Below, one piece after another: positions 1 to 6,215 of a stretch of 6,862 nt of DNA; the first letter of the stretch is position 1, and the number at the start of each line of letters is the position of its first letter. The stretch is from assembly GCA_002387325.1 (NCBI GenBank), contig DGIN01000081.1:1-6862 (forward strand), given 5' to 3'. Source of the stretch: Bacteroidales bacterium UBA4621. Its GTDB lineage: Bacteria; Bacteroidota; Bacteroidia; Bacteroidales; Paludibacteraceae. Under the pieces are notes generated by a model, which worked only from the letters and a program-made list of their open reading frames with translations, had not been told where the DNA came from and made no database searches. The translations under genes and the position numbers were made by a program.

Positions 1-486
1 CAGGTTGTCGGGGCAATTACGATCCATACCTACCACGCCCACCAACGCCCCAAGTCCCGCCTCATGGAGACAATCGGCAAGAATACAGGACGAGTCGCCG
101 TGAACGGTAGCAAAAACGACCGAGCGCATCGTACCGAAACGGATCATGTCCTGCACAAAAGCACGATACACCTCACGGGCATAGCCGGCATCGGCAAAAC
201 GTGCTTCCTCAGGAAAAGTATAGGTATTGAGCCAAGGCAGCAACTCCAAATCCATCGCCAGCCCCATATTGCGGTACTGCGGGGCATGAACATGCATATC
301 GTTCATAGCGGGGATGAGCAGGCTATCACCGAAATCAGCAACAGAAGCCCCCGCATACTGTTCCGGAAGGGAGGTATAAACACCCTCAACACAGCCCCCG
401 TCATTCACCACAACATAGCCGTGGTTGACGGTCTCAAAGGCTTGCGGCGTAGGGGTATAAAGGATATTTGCCTTGTAGATCTGCAT
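1..486 (-). CDS. guaD: Guanine deaminase, N-terminal 162 residues (3' end outside window)
   Basis: Guanine deaminase is a zinc amidohydrolase that converts guanine to xanthine and ammonia in purine catabolism; it is cytosolic. The minus frame is open from the ATG at 486 to base 1 (162 codons) with no stop, so the C-terminal part lies beyond the left edge. Residues 58-67 read IPAMNDMHVH, where H65 and H67 form the HxH metal site at the start of the amidohydrolase barrel. They are followed by APQYRNMGLAMDLELLPWL (68-86) and TYTFPEEARF (88-97), which are hallmarks of guanine deaminases rather than of other amidohydrolases. Residues 1-57 form the small beta-sandwich domain usual in the family. 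The start is placed at 486 because it is 2 bp after the GtrA-like stop, with an AAAGG-like stretch just upstream. The gene is likely translated from the alaS transcript. The remaining metal ligands (later His and Asp) cannot be checked here. Confidence 0.9.
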   Translation of the reverse strand, partial: MQIYKANILYTPTPQAFETVNHGYVVVNDGGCVEGVYTSLPEQYAGASVADFGDSLLIPAMNDMHVHAPQYRNMGLAMDLELLPWLNTYTFPEEARFADAGYAREVYRAFVQDMIRFGTMRSVVFATVHGDSSCILADCLHEAGLGALVGVVGMDRNCPDNL

Positions 487-488
487 AT

Positions 489-923
489 TCAGCCTTTCTT
501 TTCGGATTTCTTCTTGCCATAGAAAGGTACCAGCACAAAATAGTTGATGATACCGGCAAGGACAATGGCGACAATACCCGACAATTCTTCGGACACCCCT
601 ATATATATAAGGAGATGTAGGAAGCCGAGTTGGATAAAATAGTTGACCAACCGTCCCAAGAGAAAGCCGCCTGCATTCTTGATATTAGGACGTGTACGGA
701 AGGTATAGAAACTAGTCAGCAAATAATTGCTAATCATCTCAATACCGAAGCCCAATGTAAAAGCGAGCGTTACTTTGACACTCATCTCGGGACAGAAACG
801 CTCAAAGAGCATCAGACATCCGTAATAGATACCATACTGCAGTACCGTTCCGAATGCGCCCACGCACACGAAACGAACTGCAGAACGATATTTCTCCGGC
901 AAACGCCGCGTGAGAGTTTTCAA
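489..923 (-). CDS. GtrA-like small four-helix membrane protein
   Basis: This is a 144-residue integral membrane protein resembling the GtrA/DPMS family. Members are thought to help move lipid-linked sugars (undecaprenyl-phosphate glucose and similar) across the inner membrane, but many are uncharacterised. Four hydrophobic segments are visible at about 17-40, 51-73, 86-109 and 114-137. The N-terminus is basic (KTLTRRLPEKYR) and the C-terminal tail is lysine-rich (GKKKSEKKG). The motifs RFVCVGAFGTVLQYGIYY near helix 1 and NYLLTSFYTFR (66-76) after helix 2 fit the family. The start is the weak point: the only upstream in-frame ATG is at 998, 79 bp inside alaS. I prefer TTG at 923, which overlaps the alaS TGA as TTGA, has GGGGG about 6 nt upstream, and gives a normal family length. 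No glycosyltransferase gene is adjacent, so the substrate is unknown. It is likely cotranscribed and translationally coupled with alaS. Confidence 0.82.
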   Translation of the reverse strand: MKTLTRRLPEKYRSAVRFVCVGAFGTVLQYGIYYGCLMLFERFCPEMSVKVTLAFTLGFGIEMISNYLLTSFYTFRTRPNIKNAGGFLLGRLVNYFIQLGFLHLLIYIGVSEELSGIVAIVLAGIINYFVLVPFYGKKKSEKKG

Positions 924-3514
924 TGCAATGCCCCCAATAATTCCTCCATAGCGGCTTGCAAGCCCTCTGCATTGCGGCCTCCGGCAGTAGCCATCCATGC
1001 TTGTCCGCCGCCACCGCCTTGTATATGCTTGGCAGCCGACTTAATCATCTGACCGGCATGGAGACCTGCGTCCACAAGCGGTTGGGAGAGGAAGACGGAA
1101 ATCATAGGTTTGCCTTCCCACTCGGTGGCACCAATGACAGCAAAGCGCACGTCGGTGAACTTACCGCGCAGAAGCGGCAGCACACCGCGAATCATATCGG
1201 GTTGCACATTGCCCTGTATGCGCACCAGTTTGATACCGTTGCAATCTTCCGCACGTGCTATCAACTTATCGCGATACTGCTCCAATTTCTCCGTCATAAA
1301 GTTCTCAATCTCCTTCTTGAGTCCCACATTCTCGCTGATGGCTTTCTGTACGGCACCTGCCAGATCGGGCGCATTATTGAGCAGCCCGCGCAGGTTAGCC
1401 AGCATATCCTGCTGTGCGAAATAGAGTTCGTCCACCTTGGCGGCAGTAACCGCTTCGATACGGCGCACACCGGCAGCAACACTCGTTTCCATCAATATGC
1501 GCACGGAGCCGATACGACCTGTGGACGACACGTGGCAGCCACCGCACAACTCGATAGACGGACCGTATTTGATAACACGCACATCATCGCCATATTTTTC
1601 GCCGAACAATGCCATAGCACCCATCTCACGCGCTTTGGCGATAGGGGTATGGCGGCTCTCTTCGAGGGCATAGTCCATACGGATGAATTGGTTAGCCAAA
1701 CGCTCCACCTCACGCAGTTCTTCGGGCGTAACCTTCTGATAGTGGGAGAAGTCGAAGCGGAGCGAGTCGGGCGTAACGAGACTACCCTTCTGCTCAACAT
1801 GCTGTCCGAGAACGGTACGGAGGGCATAGTGGAGGATATGGGTGCAAGTATGGTTGCAAGCGATAGCCTGACGTCGGTCGGCATCCACTTTGGCTACCAG
1901 CGGTTGCTCGATGGCATCGGGCAACTCGGTGCAAATATGTACTGCCAGATTGTTCTCGCGCTTGGTATCAAGGATACGTGCCGTACCGAGCGACCCCGTA
2001 TCGCCTACCTGCCCGCCCATCTCGGCATAGAACGGGGTCTTGGCAAGCACCACCTGATAAAACTCTTTGCCTTTCTGACTTACCTTGCGGTAGCGCAGTA
2101 CTTGGGTTTCGACCTCCAGTGTATCGTAGCCGACGAACTCGGTGTCGCCCTCACGGAGGACAACCCAGTCGCCGAGGTCTTGTTTGTTGGCAGAGCGTCC
2201 CATCTCTTTCTGGTGCTCCAACGCCTTATTATACTCCTCCTCGTTGGTTGTAAAGCCATTCTCACGGAGAATCAACTCGGTGAGGTCGAGCGGGAAACCG
2301 TAGGTATCTTTAAGGGTGAAGACATCAACACCCGAAATCTCTTTGCCTTTGGCTTCGCGCATCAGTTTGTCGAGCAGGGAGATACCCTTGTCGAGGGTGC
2401 GGAGGAACGCCTCCTCCTCACTCTTGATAACGGGGATAATCTGCTGCTCCTGCTTGCGCAGTTCGGGGTAGGCATCGCCCATATCCTCGATGAGTTGCGG
2501 CACCAGACGGTACATAAACGCCTCGCGCTGACCGAGGAACGTATAGCCGTAGCGTACGGCACGACGCAGGATACGGCGGATGACGTAGCCCGCTTTCTCG
2601 TTGGAGGGCAACTGACCATCGGTGATAGCAAAGGCGATAGTACGTATATGGTCGGCAATGACGCGCATAGCGATGTCGGTTTTCTCGTCTTTGCCGTACT
2701 CGCAACCGCATATCTCACCTATCTTATGAAGCATTGGCTGGAAGACATCGGTGTCGTAGTTGGACTGCTTGCCCTGCAAAGTGCGCACAAGGCGCTCAAA
2801 GCCCATACCGGTATCAATGACCTTGTTGGGTAGTCCCTCGAGAGAGCCGTCCGCCTTGCGGTTGTACTGCATAAAGACAAGGTTCCAAATCTCGATGACC
2901 TGCGGGTGGTCTTTGTTGACCAGTTCACGCCCGGGCACAGCGGCTTTCTCCTCCTCGGAGCGGCTGTCCACGTGAATCTCAGAGCAGGGACCGCAAGGTC
3001 CGGTATCGCCCATCTCCCAGAAGTTGTCGTGCTTGTTGCCCTCGAGGATATGGTCGGCAGGCAGATGTTTCGCCCAGATAGCCGCAGCCTCGTTGTCGCG
3101 CTCCAGTCCCTCTTCGGGCGAGCCCTCGAAGACAGTAACATACAGGTCTTTGGGGTTTATATGCAGCACATCGACGATATACTCCCATGCAAAGTCGATA
3201 GCACCCTCTTTGAAATAGTCGCCAAACGACCAGTTGCCGAGCATCTCGAACATGGTGTGGTGGTAGGTATCGTGTCCGACTTCCTCGAGGTCGTTGTGCT
3301 TGCCACTGACGCGGAGACACTTCTGCGAGTCGGCTACACGGGGATATTTGATAGGGTCGTTGCCCAGGATGATACCCTTCCACGGGTTCATACCGGCGTT
3401 GGTGAACATCAGCGTCGGGTCATCTTTGATAACCATAGGAGCCGATGGAACGATATGGTGCCCTTTGCTCTCCATAAAATCCAAAAAGGATTGTCTGATT
3501 TCTTTACTTGTCAT
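920..3514 (-). CDS. alaS: Alanine--tRNA ligase (alanyl-tRNA synthetase)
   Basis: This class II synthetase attaches alanine to tRNA-Ala in the cytosol and hydrolyses mischarged Ser- or Gly-tRNA-Ala. It is 864 residues long, close to the 876 of E. coli, and appears complete. Domains in order: an aminoacylation core with LMFTNAGMNPWK (35-46), motif 2 at FEMLGNWSFGDYF (89-101) and motif 3 at GMGFERL (236-242); a tRNA-recognition helical domain to about 450; an editing domain with the zinc site H555/H559 (HTCTH) and C657/H661 (CGGCH); and the C-Ala domain with a glycine run GGGGGQ near the C-terminus. The zinc ligands keep a constant offset of nine from E. coli H564, H568, C666 and H670. The sequence has Cys where many homologues have Ala (HTATH) and Thr (CGGTH). 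The start at 3514 gives the canonical MTSKEIRQSFLDFM opening; the leader before it is A-rich with no Shine-Dalgarno sequence. It heads the transcript that continues into the GtrA-like gene and guaD. Confidence 0.98.
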   Translation of the reverse strand: MTSKEIRQSFLDFMESKGHHIVPSAPMVIKDDPTLMFTNAGMNPWKGIILGNDPIKYPRVADSQKCLRVSGKHNDLEEVGHDTYHHTMFEMLGNWSFGDYFKEGAIDFAWEYIVDVLHINPKDLYVTVFEGSPEEGLERDNEAAAIWAKHLPADHILEGNKHDNFWEMGDTGPCGPCSEIHVDSRSEEEKAAVPGRELVNKDHPQVIEIWNLVFMQYNRKADGSLEGLPNKVIDTGMGFERLVRTLQGKQSNYDTDVFQPMLHKIGEICGCEYGKDEKTDIAMRVIADHIRTIAFAITDGQLPSNEKAGYVIRRILRRAVRYGYTFLGQREAFMYRLVPQLIEDMGDAYPELRKQEQQIIPVIKSEEEAFLRTLDKGISLLDKLMREAKGKEISGVDVFTLKDTYGFPLDLTELILRENGFTTNEEEYNKALEHQKEMGRSANKQDLGDWVVLREGDTEFVGYDTLEVETQVLRYRKVSQKGKEFYQVVLAKTPFYAEMGGQVGDTGSLGTARILDTKRENNLAVHICTELPDAIEQPLVAKVDADRRQAIACNHTCTHILHYALRTVLGQHVEQKGSLVTPDSLRFDFSHYQKVTPEELREVERLANQFIRMDYALEESRHTPIAKAREMGAMALFGEKYGDDVRVIKYGPSIELCGGCHVSSTGRIGSVRILMETSVAAGVRRIEAVTAAKVDELYFAQQDMLANLRGLLNNAPDLAGAVQKAISENVGLKKEIENFMTEKLEQYRDKLIARAEDCNGIKLVRIQGNVQPDMIRGVLPLLRGKFTDVRFAVIGATEWEGKPMISVFLSQPLVDAGLHAGQMIKSAAKHIQGGGGGQAWMATAGGRNAEGLQAAMEELLGALH

Positions 3515-3553
3515 ATTCTGTTTTTATGTTTTATTCACATTTCGAAGTGTGCC

Positions 3554-3575
3554 TATCCTATAACTATCCTATAAC
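3554..3575 (-). repeat. 11-bp tandem duplication in the alaS leader
   Basis: The 11-mer TATCCTATAAC occurs twice in a row (3554-3564 and 3565-3575), with a partial third match beginning at GATCC. Both copies lie in the predicted 5' leader of alaS. Each contains CCTATAA (3557-3563 and 3568-3574), which is the exact complement of TTATAGG at 3590-3596. In the leader RNA, the early segment could therefore pair with either copy through 7 bp, with loops of 15 or 26 nt. Whether this regulates alaS is inference; it could also be a replication-slippage duplication. Confidence 0.75.
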
Positions 3576-3608
3576 GATCCACCTTACTTTTATAGGGAGT
3601 TTATATGG

Positions 3609-3616
3609 CAAAGTTA
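3609..3616 (-). promoter_or_regulatory. Bacteroidota-type -7 element of alaS promoter
   Basis: The minus strand reads TAACTTTG here, matching the TAnnTTTG element used by the primary sigma factor of Bacteroidota. The expected transcription start is near 3602, giving a leader of about 88 nt before the alaS ATG at 3514. No clear TTG element sits 19-21 nt upstream; that stretch is A/T-rich, so the match rests on the -7 box. Confidence 0.65.
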
Positions 3617-3635
3617 TTAACTTATTTTTTCTTTT

Positions 3636-3720
3636 AACGATACGGGACGCGTCGTTTCCACACAAAGCGGTTCAAACGGTTTGGGACAAACCGACTGCGG
3701 ACGAGGCGTCCGCGTCCCCG
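3636..3720. repeat. Cluster of perfect inverted repeats between pdxA and alaS
   Basis: Several inverted repeats are packed into about 85 bp. CGGTTTG-GGA-CAAACCG (3677-3693) and GCGGACG-AGG-CGTCCGC (3697-3713) are adjacent perfect 7-bp stems with 3-nt loops, 3 nt apart. GGGACGCG (3644-3651) is the exact complement of CGCGTCCC (3711-3718), offering an outer 8-bp stem that competes with the second hairpin. GACGCGTC (3646-3653) is itself palindromic, and AACGA/TCGTT (3636-3640/3652-3656) flanks it. The cluster begins 43 bp after the pdxA stop and ends just upstream of the alaS promoter. No U-run follows the stems directly on either strand, so it is not a textbook intrinsic terminator. A 3'-end structure for pdxA mRNA, a protein-binding site or a small dispersed repeat are all possible. 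Confidence 0.7.
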
Positions 3721-3762
3721 GAATTTGCGTTCATAATGTCTGCATCGACGAACCTATCCCCA

Positions 3763-4884
3763 TTATTCGGCAGCGGGGGAGGCGGGGGGAGTGGTTTTGA
3801 AATCGACGAACTCACGGCGGGGGCGACGGTCTTCACGTTCCTCGTGCGGGGTAAACGGCAACGGGTTTTTCTTCAACTCCCGGTTGAGCGCACGGGTATG
3901 CAGGAGGTCGATAGCCATATAGAGCGCATGGGAAAAACTTTGGTGGTTGGAAGCGTTCTTGCCGGCAAGGTCGTAGGCGGTACCATGGTCGGGCGATGTG
4001 CGTATGACGGGCAGCCCTGCGGTATAATTGACGCCGCTCATATCCAGCACCTTGAAGGGAATGAGCCCCTGGTCGTGGTACATAGCCAGTACGGCATCGA
4101 AATGGCTGAACTTGCCGCTGCCGAAGAAACCGTCCGCCGAGTAGGGACCAAATGTAAGGATCCCCTGCTCGTTGGCTTTCTCCACTGCGGGGCGGATGAT
4201 CTCCTGTTCCTCCTTGCCGATCAGACCGTTATCGCCCGCATGGGGGTTGAGCGCAAGGACGGCGATACGCGGTTTCTCGATAGAGAAATCGTTTTGCAGG
4301 GTAGTATTAAGGACTGCGAGTTTGGCAAGGATACGCTCCCCGGTGATCATCTGCGGCACACGGGCGATAGGCACATGGTTGCAGACGAGGGCGACACGCA
4401 TCGTCTCGCTGACCATCATCATCAGGCTGTCCTGTTTGCCATCACCGAAGACGGAGGTCAGGTATTCGGTGTGCCCCGAGAAACGGAAGGTGTCGGACTG
4501 GATATTCTCTTTGTTGATAGGCGCAGTAACGAGGGCATCGACAAGCCCCGCTTTCATATCTGCACACGCACGCTCCAAGGACGCAAACGATGCTTTGCCC
4601 GCCTCGGGAGTGGACTCGCCGAAACTGAGCGGCGTATCATCGGCATAGCAGGTGATGAGGTTCAGGCGGCCGTCTTTCGCCTGCTTGGGGTTGTCGATGA
4701 GGTTGAACTGTATGTTGGAGTATTCCTCACCGAGTGTGTGGGCGTGGCGGCGTGCCACTTTGGCGTTGCCGTACACGACGGGGCGGCAAATCTCACAGAT
4801 ATGCGGGTCGCTGATGGATTTGAGGATTACCTCGTAGCCGACACCATTGATGTCGCCGGCTGTGATGGCTATGGTTGGTTTCAT
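3763..4884 (-). CDS. pdxA: 4-hydroxythreonine-4-phosphate dehydrogenase
   Basis: PdxA oxidises 4-phosphohydroxy-L-threonine with NAD(P)+ to a product that decarboxylates to 3-amino-2-oxopropyl phosphate, the substrate of PdxJ in DXP-dependent pyridoxal phosphate synthesis. It is a cytosolic, metal-dependent homodimer. The protein has 373 residues. The opening MKPTIAITAGDINGVGYEVI is family-typical, which fixes the start at 4884; the longer frame to 5016 only reads back into the nitroreductase gene. Metal-binding histidines are H170 (CNHVPIAR), H215 (NPHAGDNG) and H270 (AMYHDQG), each four residues beyond E. coli H166, H211 and H266. The RTSPDHGTAYDLAG segment near the C-terminus is also conserved. 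About 40 charged and proline-rich residues (from about 334) extend past the usual E. coli end, which is unusual. The nitroreductase gene ends 37 bp upstream with no promoter visible between them, so the two are probably cotranscribed. Confidence 0.96.
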   Translation of the reverse strand: MKPTIAITAGDINGVGYEVILKSISDPHICEICRPVVYGNAKVARRHAHTLGEEYSNIQFNLIDNPKQAKDGRLNLITCYADDTPLSFGESTPEAGKASFASLERACADMKAGLVDALVTAPINKENIQSDTFRFSGHTEYLTSVFGDGKQDSLMMMVSETMRVALVCNHVPIARVPQMITGERILAKLAVLNTTLQNDFSIEKPRIAVLALNPHAGDNGLIGKEEQEIIRPAVEKANEQGILTFGPYSADGFFGSGKFSHFDAVLAMYHDQGLIPFKVLDMSGVNYTAGLPVIRTSPDHGTAYDLAGKNASNHQSFSHALYMAIDLLHTRALNRELKKNPLPFTPHEEREDRRPRREFVDFKTTPPASPAAE

Positions 4885-4921
4885 ATTCTTATTTCGTGTT
4901 TTTGGTTTTCCTGCACAGATG

Positions 4922-5428
4922 TCAGAGCCAATGTATCTTCTGATAGGGGAGTTTGCTTGGGTCGTATGGGCGGCGTTCCTCGTCTTTGTAGCCCAACGAG
5001 ATGACACAGAGCACATTGAGGTTCTCGGGAATACCCGCTAGCGATCGGACTAAATCCTCAGCCCCCTCACGCTGATAGACGTGGCACCAGCAAGCACCGA
5101 GCCCCTGCTCCGCCGCAGCGAGTAGGATATTCTGTGCAGCAATGGCTCCGTCGCACTGCCAAGTGTCGGTCAGGGAAGCATCCAAGGCTACCACGATAGC
5201 CGCCATAGCGGTGTTGAACATACCGCTTCCGTAGGTGCGGCAAGCCGACAGACGGCGCAATTTCCCGGCATCGGTCAGCACATAGAACTCCCACGGGTTC
5301 AGATGTTTGCCCGACGGCGACATCAGTGCACACCGCAGGATATAATCCAGTTTCTCTTTTTCAACGGGTTGAGCAGTATATTTGCGGATAGACCGCCTCT
5401 GTTGGCAGAGTTGTTCAAAAGTCTCCAT
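4922..5428 (-). CDS. Nitroreductase-family FMN-dependent oxidoreductase
   Basis: This is a 168-residue flavoprotein of the nitroreductase superfamily: homodimeric, FMN-binding, NAD(P)H-using enzymes that reduce nitroaromatics, quinones or flavins. The natural substrate cannot be told from sequence. Visible features: FMN-phosphate binding RRSIRKY (11-17), SPSGKHLNPWEFYVL (37-51, equivalent to the common APSxxNxQPWEF), DGAIAAQNILLAAAEQGLGACW (93-114), and the C-terminal GYKDEERRPYD...KIHW (146-167). At 168 residues it belongs to the short group of the family. The ATG at 5428 is chosen over the in-frame ATG at 5527 because the family homology begins at METFEQLCQQRRS, and the promoter (5490-5521) lies inside the longer version. 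It is first in a probable two-gene unit with pdxA. It could not be a BluB or SagB protein on these motifs, but finer subfamily assignment is uncertain. Confidence 0.93.
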   Translation of the reverse strand: METFEQLCQQRRSIRKYTAQPVEKEKLDYILRCALMSPSGKHLNPWEFYVLTDAGKLRRLSACRTYGSGMFNTAMAAIVVALDASLTDTWQCDGAIAAQNILLAAAEQGLGACWCHVYQREGAEDLVRSLAGIPENLNVLCVISLGYKDEERRPYDPSKLPYQKIHWL

Positions 5429-5489
5429 AATCTTTATCCTTTGTCTTTTGTCTGTTGTCCTGTATGCGTAATGCGCACAAAACAAGCGT

Positions 5490-5521
5490 GCAAAGTTACA
5501 AATTTTTGACAATATACACAA
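5490..5521 (-). promoter_or_regulatory. Bacteroidota-type promoter of the nitroreductase-pdxA unit
   Basis: On the minus strand, TTG (5521-5519) is followed by a 20-nt spacer and TAACTTTG (5498-5491), then C at 5490. This matches the Bacteroidota -33/-7 arrangement. Transcription should begin near 5484, leaving a leader of about 55 nt before the ATG at 5428. Confidence 0.75.
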
Positions 5522-5589
5522 CCCCACCCCGTTTTTTACTGCAGTTTTAGGGTATGTCCGATTCTTTTCGTTCCGACGATGGTATCAAT

Positions 5590-5605
5590 AGACCGGCAGA
5601 CCGGC
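5590..5605. repeat. Tandem 8-bp repeat AGACCGGC with distal inverted copy
   Basis: AGACCGGC occurs twice in direct succession (5590-5597, 5598-5605). The reverse complement of its core, GCCGGTC, lies at 5660-5666, so either copy could pair with it around the 12-bp palindrome at 5635-5646. Half-site spacing of 8 bp suggests a protein-binding site or an RNA stem; neither is shown by the sequence. Confidence 0.55.
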
Positions 5606-5634
5606 TGTTTCTGTAAACATACATACCCGCCCGC

Positions 5635-5646
5635 GCACACGTGTGC
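5635..5646. repeat. 12-bp perfect palindrome GCACACGTGTGC
   Basis: GCACACGTGTGC is its own reverse complement. Its ACACGTGT core recurs in the loop region of the terminator at 5718-5725. It sits between the two divergent promoters, about 115 bp from the nitroreductase promoter and 120 bp from the MmcQ promoter. A dimeric regulator operator is one reading; no regulator gene is present nearby. Confidence 0.6.
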
Positions 5647-5691
5647 ATGTAAGAAATTAGCCGGTCAGGTGGTCTGGTGGTACCTTATTAT

Positions 5692-5739
5692 AAAAAACAA
5701 AAAAAGAGGCTGCCTACACACGTGTTAGACAGCCCCTTT
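5692..5739 (-). terminator. Leftward intrinsic terminator with no obvious gene upstream of it
   Basis: GGCTG (5708-5712) pairs with CAGCC (5730-5734). The stem extends outward through AAAG/CTTT (5703-5706/5736-5739) after one mismatch, and inward through CTA/TAG after another. On the minus strand the hairpin is followed by TTTTTTTGTTTTTT (5705-5692), a strong U-tract. On the plus strand only CTTTC follows. The structure therefore terminates leftward transcripts, yet the genes to its right in this window all point rightward. Confidence 0.7.
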
Positions 5740-5764
5740 CAGATTGCGTCAGATATGCCTTGAC

Positions 5765-5795
5765 TTGCGAGTATCGTGTTTTTATTGTACCTTTG
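5765..5795 (+). promoter_or_regulatory. Bacteroidota-type promoter of the MmcQ/YjbR gene
   Basis: TTG (5765-5767), a 20-nt spacer and TACCTTTG (5788-5795) match the Bacteroidota -33/-7 arrangement. Transcription should start near 5801, giving a leader of only about 19 nt before the ATG at 5820. Confidence 0.75.
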
Positions 5796-5819
5796 CGGAA
5801 AGAATGATCGTGGAAAACG

Positions 5820-6170
5820 ATGAATATAGAACTATTCAGAGAAATATGTCTGGCGTTGCCTGAGACGACAGAGGATACGCCATTTGACGAGACGACGGTG
5901 GTGTTCCGACTGAAAGGGAAAATCTTTGCCTGCGTATCCACCGACAGCCCCGACGTGGTAACGATGAAATGCGCCCCCGAGCGGGCTGAGGAACTGCGTG
6001 CGCAGTACTACGCCATAGAGGGGGCTTGGCATTGGAACAAGAAATACTGGAATCAGATTACCTTAGACGGATCCGTCCCCGACGAACTAATCGGAGAACT
6101 GATACGGCACGCCTACGAGGAAGTGAACAGGAAACTACCCAAGAAAGAACAGGTTATATTGAAATGTTAA
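5820..6170 (+). CDS. MmcQ/YjbR family (double-wing) protein
   Basis: This complete 116-residue protein belongs to the MmcQ/YjbR family, named after YjbR and a mitomycin-cluster protein. The family fold resembles DNA-binding double-wing and CyaY-like proteins, but the molecular role is not established. The N-terminal MNIELFREICLALPETTEDT, the central beta region FRLKGKIFACVS (29-40) and TMKCAPERAEELR (48-60), then GAWHWNKKYWNQI (68-80) and the final helix ELIGELIRHAYEEVNRKL (89-106) follow the family order. The WNKKYWN segment corresponds to the signature usually written as HxNKKHW. The start at 5820 is the first possible after the promoter and fits the family N-terminus; no Shine-Dalgarno sequence is visible. 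It is probably monocistronic or followed by the helical protein gene at 6266. Nothing in the sequence indicates a DNA target. Confidence 0.9.
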   Translation: MNIELFREICLALPETTEDTPFDETTVVFRLKGKIFACVSTDSPDVVTMKCAPERAEELRAQYYAIEGAWHWNKKYWNQITLDGSVPDELIGELIRHAYEEVNRKLPKKEQVILKC

Positions 6171-6215
6171 TTATCGTGAGTTCGAAATAGCGAAAAATAT
6201 AAAACAAAATCTACA

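Larger units (their letters stand above)
5429..5819. other. 391-bp divergent intergenic region
   Basis: No credible gene lies here. It separates the leftward nitroreductase-pdxA unit from the rightward MmcQ/YjbR gene. It holds a promoter at each end (5490-5521 minus, 5765-5795 plus), a tandem AGACCGGC pair (5590-5605), an inverted copy of its core, GCCGGTC (5660-5666), a 12-bp palindrome (5635-5646) and a leftward intrinsic terminator (5692-5739). The stretch 5529-5690 is otherwise unexplained; no tRNA, known riboswitch or small-RNA family was recognised in it. Confidence 0.7.

Noticed and set aside
64..522. Plus-strand frame of 152 codons over the guaD region
   Set aside because: The opposite strand encodes unmistakable guanine deaminase motifs; this frame is its shadow.
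956..2833. Open frame of 625 codons on the plus strand antisense to alaS
   Set aside because: It lies wholly within the strongly supported alaS gene, its translation has no recognisable domain, and long antisense frames arise from codon bias in the real gene.
3508..5004. Open frame of 498 codons on the plus strand antisense to pdxA and the 3515-3762 gap
   Set aside because: The pdxA reading is secure from its metal-site residues; the opposite frame has low-complexity glycine-rich stretches, no family motifs and no promoter.
4885..5016. Extended N-terminus of PdxA starting at 5016
   Set aside because: The extra 44 residues overlap the nitroreductase gene and lack homology; the family N-terminus begins exactly at the ATG at 4884.
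5429..5527. Extended N-terminus of the nitroreductase starting at 5527
   Set aside because: The extension contains the promoter and the family match begins at the ATG at 5428.
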